DNA of 64,000 bases, taken from contig NZ_JAGISH010000002.1 in NCBI RefSeq assembly GCF_017813235.1, positions 421,468 through 485,467 of the forward strand. Direction: 5' to 3'. Source of the DNA: Sagittula salina (GTDB lineage Bacteria > Pseudomonadota > Alphaproteobacteria > Rhodobacterales > Rhodobacteraceae). The stretch's first letter is position 1. Each line of letters opens with the position of its first letter. A model generated the notes under the pieces. The model searched no databases, was not told the origin of the DNA, and was given only the letters and a program-made list of their open reading frames with translations. Below, piece after piece: positions 46,097 to 53,401 of the stretch. The translations under genes were made by a program, and so were the position numbers.

Positions 46097-46882
46097 ATGA
46101 CCACGCCCTTTGAGCCAGAACCAGAGCCGAAGAAACGCGGCCACCTGCTGACAAACCTGCGCAATTCCTTCCTTACCGGCATCGTCGTCATCGCTCCGGT
46201 GGGCCTGACCGTCTGGCTGATCTGGACCGTGGTGGGCTGGGTGGACAGTTTTGTCTGGCCCTTCGTGCCGGATTACTACCAGCCCAACGCTCTGCTTAAC
46301 CGCTGGATGGTGGATGACGGGGGGCGTGCGCATTGGCCGTGGCTCTACGATCTGCTGGCCAGCGAAGAAACCGGCCGGATCGAGATCAACGTGCGCGGTC
46401 TTGGCGTGGTGATCTTCCTGCTATTCACCATGATCGTCGGCTGGGTGGCAAAGGGCATCATCGGCCGGTCACTCATCACCTTTGGCGAACGGCTGGTCGA
46501 CCGAACACCGGTGGTGCGCTCGATCTACTCGGGCCTGAAGCAACTGGCAGAGACGGTGTTCGCCCAGTCGGAGCGGTCCTTCGAAAAGGCCTGCCTGATC
46601 GAGTATCCACGGAAGGGAATCTGGGCCATCGGCTTCATCTCGACCTCCGCAAAAGGCGAAATTGCGGGCCGCACGCCGGTTTCGGGCGGCCTGACCTCCG
46701 TGTTCGTTCCCACCACGCCGAATCCGACCTCGGGTTTCCTGCTGTTTTTTCCCGAAGAGGACGTGATCGAACTGGATATGTCGCTGGAGGATGCGGCGAA
46801 GCTGGTGATCTCTGCAGGACTCGTTTACCCCAACGGGCAAGCTACGAAGGAAACGGTAGAGGCGCTGGCAAAAGCCTCCTGA
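46097..46882 (+). CDS. DUF502-family membrane protein
   Basis: A 261-residue inner-membrane protein with two main hydrophobic segments (SFLTGIVVIAPVGLTVWLIW and VVIFLLFTMIVGWVAKGIIG). A conserved cytoplasmic part (VRSIYSGLKQLAETVFAQ, VFVPTTPNPTSGFLLFFPEE) follows. This layout matches the DUF502 family, whose role is unknown. It is monocistronic after psuG. Confidence 0.88.
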   Translation: MTTPFEPEPEPKKRGHLLTNLRNSFLTGIVVIAPVGLTVWLIWTVVGWVDSFVWPFVPDYYQPNALLNRWMVDDGGRAHWPWLYDLLASEETGRIEINVRGLGVVIFLLFTMIVGWVAKGIIGRSLITFGERLVDRTPVVRSIYSGLKQLAETVFAQSERSFEKACLIEYPRKGIWAIGFISTSAKGEIAGRTPVSGGLTSVFVPTTPNPTSGFLLFFPEEDVIELDMSLEDAAKLVISAGLVYPNGQATKETVEALAKAS

Positions 46883-46978
46883 CGCATTATTGAAGGTGAT
46901 CTTCGTAAGGTATGGCAGGCTTGTTCTGATCCGACATGGTGCCCGTTCGCACTTACATCTATACCGGTTGCGCAGGGA

Positions 46979-48013
46979 TCAATCGAACATTGCCCGCAAA
47001 TCGGTGGTCTGGCGGACCCCGATATTGGCGCGGTGCTCAGCCAGGAAATCGCCCGCCGCACGTCGGCCCGCCGCCTTCATCTGTGCGAGAAGCGAGGGTA
47101 CGGCGACCACCTTCGTCGCGACAGAGAGATCGTTCATCAAGGCGTCGTCGCTGATCATGTGCACGCGCACGTTCTTCATGCTGCCCTCCTGCAGCACGCC
47201 CGAATGCAGAAGCCGCTGCACGAACTCGATGGCACGCAGTTCCCGCAGAAGCGAGGCGTTGAAACTGATCTCATTGATGCGGTTCTGAATCTCGGGCGGG
47301 GTAAAGGGCACCCTGTCGCGCAGAATCGGGTTGATGTTCACCACCACCACGTCGTCGGGCAGCGTGGGCTTGAAAAACGGGAACAACGCCGGGTTGCCGG
47401 TATAGCCCCCGTCCCAAAAGGCCTCCATCACGCCGGTTTCCGGGTCGATGCGTTCCACGGCCTGATACAGTGTCGGCAGGCAGGCGGAGGCCATGATTGC
47501 GTCGGCGTCAATCTGCCCGTGGGAAAAGATACGGATCTTGCCGGTGCGAACAACTGTGGCGCAGACGTAGAACTCCGGCCCGCATTCGGCGCAAACCTCG
47601 TCAAAGTCGAGCCCTCGAATGATCTTTTCCAGCGGATTGCGATAGAGGGGCCCCCAACTGTAGGGCGAAACCATGCGCGTCACTGCATCGCCAAGTATAT
47701 AGGGCCAAGAATACTCTATCCCCTTCGACACCAGCCCGGGATCGGGAAACCAGTGCTGCAGCCAGTCCGGTACGCCGGAGGTATCGAGCGCGCCAACCGC
47801 GCTCCATACCTGATCAAGCAATGCCCGTGCGCCTGCACGACCATTGTGCACCAGCCCCGCCTTCAGCGCGGCGCCGTTCAACGCCCCCGCCGAGGTGCCA
47901 GAGATGGCGGCGATCTCGATATCCTCCTCATCCAGGATCCGGTCGAGAACGCCCCAGGTAAAGGCCCCGTGCGCGCCGCCGCCCTGCAGGGCGATGTTGA
48001 TCCGCTTCACCAT
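46979..48013 (-). CDS. Patatin-like phospholipase
   Basis: A 344-residue serine acylhydrolase. The oxyanion motif GGGAHG is at residues 11-16, the nucleophile S41 in GTSAG, and the dyad partner in DGGYTGNP. No signal peptide is present, so it acts in the cytoplasm or on the inner face of the membrane. The ATG at 48013 follows AAGGA; the frame extends to 48070 without support. It lies next to 3-hydroxybutyrate dehydrogenase, a neighbourhood that suggests a role in lipid or polyhydroxybutyrate turnover (inference). Confidence 0.9.
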   Translation of the reverse strand: MVKRINIALQGGGAHGAFTWGVLDRILDEEDIEIAAISGTSAGALNGAALKAGLVHNGRAGARALLDQVWSAVGALDTSGVPDWLQHWFPDPGLVSKGIEYSWPYILGDAVTRMVSPYSWGPLYRNPLEKIIRGLDFDEVCAECGPEFYVCATVVRTGKIRIFSHGQIDADAIMASACLPTLYQAVERIDPETGVMEAFWDGGYTGNPALFPFFKPTLPDDVVVVNINPILRDRVPFTPPEIQNRINEISFNASLLRELRAIEFVQRLLHSGVLQEGSMKNVRVHMISDDALMNDLSVATKVVAVPSLLAQMKAAGRRAAGDFLAEHRANIGVRQTTDLRAMFD

Positions 48014-48052
48014 CTGACATTCCTTCTCGGATAAGGTGCCGACCGGACTCCC

Positions 48053-48120
48053 GTTTCTTCTTGGTTCCAATACCTCCGGGGGGAGCGCGGAACGCGCGGG
48101 GGGCAGCGCGCCCGGGCGGG
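48053..48120 (-). repeat. Stereotyped intergenic hairpin element, copy 3
   Basis: Read on the minus strand: a GC-rich hairpin region, CTCCCCCCGGAGGTATTGGA, then ACCAAGAAGAAACGGG. It lies between bdhA and the patatin gene. It matches the order of parts in the copies at 6199 and 28141. Confidence 0.55.
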
Positions 48121-48121
48121 A

Positions 48122-48895
48122 TCAGAGCGCCGTCCAGCCGCCATCGACGCTGATCGTCGTGCCGGTGATCTGCGCCGCCGCATCCGAGCACAGGAAGACA
48201 GCCGTGCCACCGATCTGTTCGACAGTGGCGAACTGCTTCGAAGGTTGGCGCTCGAGGATTACCTTCTCTTTCGCTTCCTCCTCGGTCATGCCGTATTTCT
48301 TCGCCGTGTCAGGGATCTGCGCCTCCACCAGCGGGGTCAGCACGTAGCCCGGGCAGATGGCGTTGCAGGTGATGTCTTCCTTTGCGGTTTCCAGAGCCGT
48401 GACCTTGGTCATGCCAACCACGCCGTGTTTCGCTGCGACGTAGGCCACCTTGTAGGGAGAGGCGGTCAGACCGTGGGCGGAGGCCACGTTGACCACCCTG
48501 CCCCAGCCGGCCTTGCGCATCACCGGCAGCGCGGCGGCGGTGGTGTGAAACGCCGAACTCAGGTTGATCGCGATGATCTGGTTCCATTTTTCGGCAGGAA
48601 ACTCTTCGATCGGCGCTACGAACTGGATGCCTGCGTTGTTCACGAGGATATCGCAGGCGCCCGCCTTTTCGATCAGGGCGCGGCACGCATCGGTGTTCGA
48701 CATATCGGCCTGGATGTAGCGCACGGCGACGCCGTGCCGCTCTGCGATCCCACGCGCGGTTGCGTGGTCGGCCTCGGTGTCGGAGAAAGAGTTCACCACG
48801 ATATCGGCGCCCGCCGCCGCCAGAGCGTGGGCGATGCCCAGTCCGATGCCGGAGGTGGATCCGGTGATGACGGCGGTCTTACCCTTGAGGGACAT
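48122..48895 (-). CDS. bdhA: 3-hydroxybutyrate dehydrogenase
   Basis: A 257-residue short-chain dehydrogenase that interconverts D-3-hydroxybutyrate and acetoacetate with NAD. The cofactor motif TGSTSGIG is at residues 11-18 and the catalytic pair Y152/K156 in YVAAK. The block NNAGIQFVAPIEEFP and C-terminal TGTTISVDGGWTAL match the bacterial enzyme. It probably serves polyhydroxybutyrate use. Confidence 0.93.
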   Translation of the reverse strand: MSLKGKTAVITGSTSGIGLGIAHALAAAGADIVVNSFSDTEADHATARGIAERHGVAVRYIQADMSNTDACRALIEKAGACDILVNNAGIQFVAPIEEFPAEKWNQIIAINLSSAFHTTAAALPVMRKAGWGRVVNVASAHGLTASPYKVAYVAAKHGVVGMTKVTALETAKEDITCNAICPGYVLTPLVEAQIPDTAKKYGMTEEEAKEKVILERQPSKQFATVEQIGGTAVFLCSDAAAQITGTTISVDGGWTAL

Positions 48896-49022
48896 GGTGC
48901 TCTCCTATGCTGCTTTGCGGCATAAAGTACCAACAGGCCGGGCAAAGGGAAGCGGGATCGCGCTGCTGCACCGAATTAGGAAGCGATGCGTTCGGGGTGG
49001 CTTCTCAAGCGTCGAGCAGACA

Positions 49023-49098
49023 CAAAAAAACCCCGGCCGAAGCCGGGGTTAAGTCATTGAGGCAGGTTTCATACAGGCAAGAAACCTATCGAGCAGTG
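49023..49098 (-). ncRNA. Predicted small RNA (~76 nt) with its own promoter and terminator
   Basis: The minus strand carries, in order, a promoter-like TTGGAC-16-TTATAC, a 7-bp hairpin AGGTTTC / GAAACCT (10-base loop, 49064-49087), a short single-stranded linker, and the terminator stem AACCCCGGC / GCCGGGGTT with loop TTCG and a run of seven or eight T (to 49023). No ORF on this strand uses the segment, and no minus-strand gene ends here, so the terminator has no protein gene to serve. The target is unknown; the hairpin loop and linker would be candidate pairing sites. Confidence 0.55.
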
Positions 49099-49104
49099 AC
49101 CCCT

Positions 49105-49132
49105 GTATAAGCAATTCCCTGCAGGAGTCCAA
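49105..49132 (-). promoter_or_regulatory. Promoter of the predicted small RNA
   Basis: TTGGAC (49127-49132 on the minus strand) and TTATAC (49105-49110) are separated by 16 bases. The expected start is about 49098. Confidence 0.5.
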
Positions 49133-49211
49133 GCTAAAAGTTTGAAAAGGCGTAAAAGCACCGCTAGGTTCAGGCCCAAGAAAACAAGGGCAGACGGGGA
49201 TTGTTTCCAAA

Positions 49212-51029
49212 ATGCGAGCTAATTTATTCACGCGATCACAGCTTCTCGGGGTCGGCATGGCAGCGATTCTCGCAGCGGGATTCGCCCAGGCAGAGCCGAA
49301 CCACGGCATAGCTATGTATGGGGAGCCTGCCCTGCCCCCAGATTTTGCGTCCCTGCCCTATGCGGACGCCGACGCGCCGCACGGCGGGAAGATCGTTTTG
49401 GGCGAAGTCGGCAGTTTCGATAGCCTCAACCCGCATATCCTCAAAGGCACTGCGCCTTGGCAGCTGAGATTCCTCGCCTATGAAAGCCTCATGGGGCGAA
49501 GCTACGACGAGCCATTCAGCCTTTACGGTGTCCTAGCGGAATCCATCGAGGTCGGACCGAATCGCGAGTGGGCGGAATTCGTGATTCGCCCGGAGGCAAA
49601 GTTCTCGGACGGCAGCCCGGTGACGGTTGAGGATGTGATGTGGTCCTACGAGGTGCTGGGTACCAAGGGCCACGGTCGTTACCGCGGACTCTGGGGGCAG
49701 ATCGAGAAGATGGAGCAGACCGGTGAACGCTCCGTCCGGTTTACCTTCAACGAGGACAACCGAGAGTTGGCTCTGATCGTCGGCATGCGCCCGATCCTGA
49801 AAAAGGCGCAGTGGGAGGGGCTCGATTTCGAGAACTCCAGTCTGGACATCGTGCCGATAACCTCGGCGCCTTATGTAATCGGAGACTACGAAGCGGGCCG
49901 CTTCGTCGAGTTGAAGCGAAATCCGGACTACTGGGGCAAGGACGTGCCCTTCATGAAGGGTCAGGCCAACCTCGACACCATCCGCATGGAGTTCTTCGCC
50001 GACGACACCGCCCATTTCGAGGCGTTCAAGGGGGGGGTGGTGAACTCGCTGCGCGAAACCAATGTCGAGAAGTGGCGCACGCAGTACGACTTCCCCGCCG
50101 TGCAGGATGGCCGCGTGGTCAAATCCGAAATTCCGCACGCTCGTCCCTACGGCATCTACGGCTTCGTCATGAACACCCGCAAGCCTGAGTTCTCCGACTG
50201 GCGGGTGCGGGAGGCGATGCTGCATGCCTTCAACTTCGAATACATCAATGACGTGCAGACCGGCGGATCGCAGCCGCGCATTTCCTCCTACTACGGGAAC
50301 TCGGTGCTGGGGATGGATCACGGACCTGCCGCAGGTCGCGTGAAGGAACTGCTGGAACCCTTCAGGGATAGTCTTCTGCCCGGCGCGCTGGAAGGTTACA
50401 TCCTGCCAGAAGGCGACGGGACGGCACGCAACCGATCCAACATCGCGAAGGCCATGGACCTGATGGCGGACGCTGGCTGGACCGTACAGGGCGGTGTGAT
50501 GAAGAACGCGGCCGGAACGCCCTTCGTATTCGACATCCTGATCCGCCAGGGTCAGAACGATAATGCGGCCATCGCCGACATCTTCGTCACGGCGCTGGAG
50601 CGTCTGGGCATCACGGCCTCCGTCCAGATGGTCGACTCCGCCCAGTATCAGGACCGGACGAACAACTTCGACTTCGACATGACGTATATCGAGCGCAGCC
50701 TGTCGCTGTCACCCGGGAACGAACAGGTGCTCTACTGGGGTTCGGAACAGGCCGACCAGCCGGGGAGCCGCAACTGGATGGGAATGAAGTCCCCCGCCGC
50801 CGACGCGATGATCCAGACCCTGTTGTCGGCTACCAGCCGGGAGGATTTCGTCGCCGCGACAAAGGCGCTGGACCGGGTGCTGACCACGGGGCGCTACGTC
50901 ATCCCGATCATGTACCGATACGACCTGAGCCGCATCGCCCACGCCAAGGAGCTGAAGTATCCCGATCAGCTGCCAATGTATGGCGACTGGCTCGGTTTTC
51001 AACCGGACGTCTGGTACTGGGAAGAGTGA
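49212..51029 (+). CDS. Oligopeptide-type ABC transporter substrate-binding protein (SBP family 5)
   Basis: A 605-residue periplasmic protein with a signal peptide (MRANLFTRSQLLGVGMAAIL, cleavage after AQA near 27). The family 5 blocks YEVLGTKGHGRYRGLWGQIE and RNPDYWGKDVPF resemble YejA-like proteins. Permease and ATPase genes are not adjacent, so it must work with components elsewhere or be an orphan. A perfect palindrome after its stop probably ends transcription. Confidence 0.9.
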   Translation: MRANLFTRSQLLGVGMAAILAAGFAQAEPNHGIAMYGEPALPPDFASLPYADADAPHGGKIVLGEVGSFDSLNPHILKGTAPWQLRFLAYESLMGRSYDEPFSLYGVLAESIEVGPNREWAEFVIRPEAKFSDGSPVTVEDVMWSYEVLGTKGHGRYRGLWGQIEKMEQTGERSVRFTFNEDNRELALIVGMRPILKKAQWEGLDFENSSLDIVPITSAPYVIGDYEAGRFVELKRNPDYWGKDVPFMKGQANLDTIRMEFFADDTAHFEAFKGGVVNSLRETNVEKWRTQYDFPAVQDGRVVKSEIPHARPYGIYGFVMNTRKPEFSDWRVREAMLHAFNFEYINDVQTGGSQPRISSYYGNSVLGMDHGPAAGRVKELLEPFRDSLLPGALEGYILPEGDGTARNRSNIAKAMDLMADAGWTVQGGVMKNAAGTPFVFDILIRQGQNDNAAIADIFVTALERLGITASVQMVDSAQYQDRTNNFDFDMTYIERSLSLSPGNEQVLYWGSEQADQPGSRNWMGMKSPAADAMIQTLLSATSREDFVAATKALDRVLTTGRYVIPIMYRYDLSRIAHAKELKYPDQLPMYGDWLGFQPDVWYWEE

Positions 51030-51036
51030 GCGACAA

Positions 51037-51062
51037 AGGTGGAGCCCGCGCGGGCTCCACCT
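51037..51062 (+). terminator. Perfect palindrome downstream of the binding-protein gene
   Basis: The 12-bp arms AGGTGGAGCCCG and CGGGCTCCACCT are separated by CG and lie 7 bases after the stop. No T-tract follows. Confidence 0.6.
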
Positions 51063-51139
51063 GTCTCAAGACCCGGCGGAGATCGGGGGGGGACCAGTCC
51101 CCGAGAGGCCACGAAACACGCAAGAGAAGAGAGCAGACC

Positions 51140-51262
51140 ATGAAAACAGTATTCCTTTTGGCGGGACTTCTGCTGACGCTGGCGCTGTCCGGCTGCGGCA
51201 CTGTCGACGGGCTGGGGCAGGATATTTCCGCCGGGGCACGGACGGTTCAGGGCTGGATGTGA
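51140..51262 (+). CDS. Entericidin A/B-family lipoprotein (40 aa)
   Basis: A 40-residue lipoprotein precursor. The lipobox LSGC lies at residues 16-19 (MKTVFLLAGLLLTLALSGCG), leaving a 22-residue mature peptide (GTVDGLGQDISAGARTVQGW and one more residue). The G-x-G-x-D pattern and size are typical of entericidins, the small envelope lipoproteins of a stress-linked toxin-antidote pair in E. coli. Only one member is present here. AAGAGAGCAG lies before the ATG. Confidence 0.8.
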   Translation: MKTVFLLAGLLLTLALSGCGTVDGLGQDISAGARTVQGWM

Positions 51263-51388
51263 ACCGGGCGTCATGCCCCGCCGATGAACGACCCGGCGCT
51301 TCGGCCCAAGACCTTTCGGCTAGAGACTTCGCACATCCAAGCGCCTATCCTGAGCGCAGGCATTTAACGGACAGGCAGACCACGGCAG

Positions 51389-52105
51389 ATGACGAATACG
51401 GCGCCGAAGGATTCCAGCAAGACACCGGCGAGGGCGCTGGTGATCGACGACCACCCGCTGTTCTGCGATGCACTGACGCTGACGCTGCAATCCATCGCCG
51501 ACTTTCAGGATATTCGCGCCGCCGGCACGCTTGGGGAGGCGCTGACCGAGCTGGCGCAGGATGGCGGTTTCGGCCTGATCGTGCTGGACCTGAACTTGCC
51601 GGACGTCAACGGGCTCGACGGGTTGCTGCGGCTGCGTAATGCCGCACCAAAGACGGCGATCCTCGTGGCCTCGTCCATGGCCGATAACACGATGATCGCC
51701 CACGCACTGAAGTCCGGAGCGGACGGTTTCGTGCCGAAGCATTCGCAACGCGCTGTCTTCCGGCGGGCGGTGGAAGCGGTGACCACTGGACGCACCTTTG
51801 TGCCCGATGGTTACATCGACCCGACGGGGGGCCAGCCGCTTGATGCCGGAGGCGCGCTGGCGCGACTGGCGACCCTGACCAACCAGCAGGCGCGCATCCT
51901 TCAGCTGATCTGCGAGGGCAAGCTGAACAAGCAGATCGCCTACCATCTGTCGATTGCGGAAACCACGGTGAAGGCCCATGTGACGGCGATCATGCGCAAG
52001 CTTGGCGTCCATTCGCGGACCCAGGCCGTTCTGGTGGCACAGGAGGCGCGTTTCGATTCCCCTGCCGAGGACCGGTTTTCCCGCAACCTGCCATCGGACA
52101 CCTGA
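51389..52105 (+). CDS. LuxR-type response regulator (NarL family)
   Basis: A 238-residue response regulator. The receiver domain has phospho-acceptor D67 (LIVLDLNLPDVNG) and a helix-turn-helix at the C-terminus (LTNQQARILQLICEGKLNKQ, IAETTVKAHVTAIMRKLGV). It lies immediately upstream of the FIST-sensor and hybrid-kinase genes, facing the same way, and is their likely output. In Pseudomonas, a LuxR-type regulator (ErbR/AgmR) is encoded near nosP-nahK. Confidence 0.92.
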   Translation: MTNTAPKDSSKTPARALVIDDHPLFCDALTLTLQSIADFQDIRAAGTLGEALTELAQDGGFGLIVLDLNLPDVNGLDGLLRLRNAAPKTAILVASSMADNTMIAHALKSGADGFVPKHSQRAVFRRAVEAVTTGRTFVPDGYIDPTGGQPLDAGGALARLATLTNQQARILQLICEGKLNKQIAYHLSIAETTVKAHVTAIMRKLGVHSRTQAVLVAQEARFDSPAEDRFSRNLPSDT

Positions 52106-52212
52106 ACCTGGGCGCCCAGCCAGGTTCGGGCGTGCCAGGGAAGTCGGTCGCGTATAAGGCTGAAGGGCAAACAGCGGTGGCGGACGCCATCGATGGGAGG
52201 AAGGAGCGCAGC

Positions 52213-53400
52213 TTGGACGGAACACGCGAGGAAACCGGCGGGCTGAACCCACAGGCGGTCATGGGAGGACCGCGAGGCCTGCGCCGCGCTCAGGTGGCCT
52301 GCATCGCCCCTGACGCGGTGGGCAGTCTGGCGCGAGCGCTCGGGAACGATCTGTCGCTTGTCTGCCTCTTCGCCTCGCCGGACACGGATTTCGAGCGGTT
52401 GACGGCGGAGGCCGCAAGAAGTTTCGGCGCGGCGGATGTGCTGGCCTGCACCACCGCCGGTGAGCTCGGGGAACAGGGCTACGAGGAAGGCCAGATCATT
52501 GGCGTGGGCTTTCCCCGCGCATTGTTCGAAGTGCTGGCACTGGCCATCGAGGACCTCGATCGGATCAACGAACAGTCGCTGATCGACGAATTGATTCACC
52601 ATCGGCTGAACCTGACGCGGCGAGCGCCGGAAATGACGTCAGAGTTCGCCTTTACCCTGGTGGACGGGCTGTCCTTGCGCGAGGAGCATCTGACGGCGGT
52701 TCTGGCGTCCGGCCTTGGTCCGATCCCGGTTTTTGGCGGCTCTTCGGGTGACGGGACAGAGTTCGGCCGCACATTGCTGTCCTTCAACGGGCGGGTCATG
52801 CAGAACGCAGCCTTGGTGGCGATCCTCCGGTCGCATTGCGCGGTCAGGGTCTTCTCGCTCGACCACCTCGTTCCGACTGAGGTCCGCATGGTTGTGACCA
52901 GCGCCTGCCCGGAGCGCCGCATCGTACAGGAGATCAACGCAGAACCTGCCGCGCAGGAATACGCGCGGCTGCTGGGCAAGGACCCGATGCAGTTGGACCC
53001 CTTTACCTTTGCCGCGCATCCGGTGGTGGTACGGCTGGGCGACACGCATCATGTCCGCGCCATCCAGCGCGTGGCTGGCAATGGCTCGGACCTGGTGTTC
53101 TTCTCGGCCATCAACGAAGGCATGGTGCTGACGCTGGCCAGTCATCGGGACATGGCGGCGCACCTCGAATCCGGTCTGGCCGCGCTGGCGGAGGGTGGCG
53201 CCCCGGCACATATTCTTGGCTTCGACTGCCTGCTCAGACGGATCGAGGCGGAACAGGTGCAAAAGACACAGGCGCTGTCCGAGATCCTGCAACGGCACAA
53301 TGTCGTGGGATTCTCCACCTACGGCGAGCAGATCGGCGCTCTGCATGTGAACCAGACGCTCACCGGCGTAGCGATCTACCCGCCCGACCGGGACCTGTGA
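52213..53400 (+). CDS. nosP: FIST-domain sensor, probable nitric-oxide sensor NosP
   Basis: A 395-residue cytosolic protein with an N-terminal FIST and a C-terminal FIST_C domain (SFGAADVLACTTAGELGEQG, VLASGLGPIPVFGGSSGDGT, LGFDCLLRRIEAEQV). The TTG at 52213 is chosen for the strong ribosome site GGAGGAAGGAG just upstream; the frame from 52132 is longer without support. FIST proteins paired with a PAS hybrid kinase are NosP-type heme NO sensors in Pseudomonas and Vibrio. It lies one base before the kinase gene, consistent with that pairing. Heme binding here is inference. Confidence 0.8.
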   Translation: MDGTREETGGLNPQAVMGGPRGLRRAQVACIAPDAVGSLARALGNDLSLVCLFASPDTDFERLTAEAARSFGAADVLACTTAGELGEQGYEEGQIIGVGFPRALFEVLALAIEDLDRINEQSLIDELIHHRLNLTRRAPEMTSEFAFTLVDGLSLREEHLTAVLASGLGPIPVFGGSSGDGTEFGRTLLSFNGRVMQNAALVAILRSHCAVRVFSLDHLVPTEVRMVVTSACPERRIVQEINAEPAAQEYARLLGKDPMQLDPFTFAAHPVVVRLGDTHHVRAIQRVAGNGSDLVFFSAINEGMVLTLASHRDMAAHLESGLAALAEGGAPAHILGFDCLLRRIEAEQVQKTQALSEILQRHNVVGFSTYGEQIGALHVNQTLTGVAIYPPDRDL

Positions 53401-53401
53401 C

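Larger units (their letters stand above)
48896..49211. other. Intergenic region containing a predicted small RNA
   Basis: This 316-base gap separates divergent bdhA and the binding-protein gene. It contains, on the minus strand, a promoter-like pair, a hairpin and a terminator (listed separately). The rest, 48896-49022 and 49133-49211, shows no gene. Confidence 0.5.
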
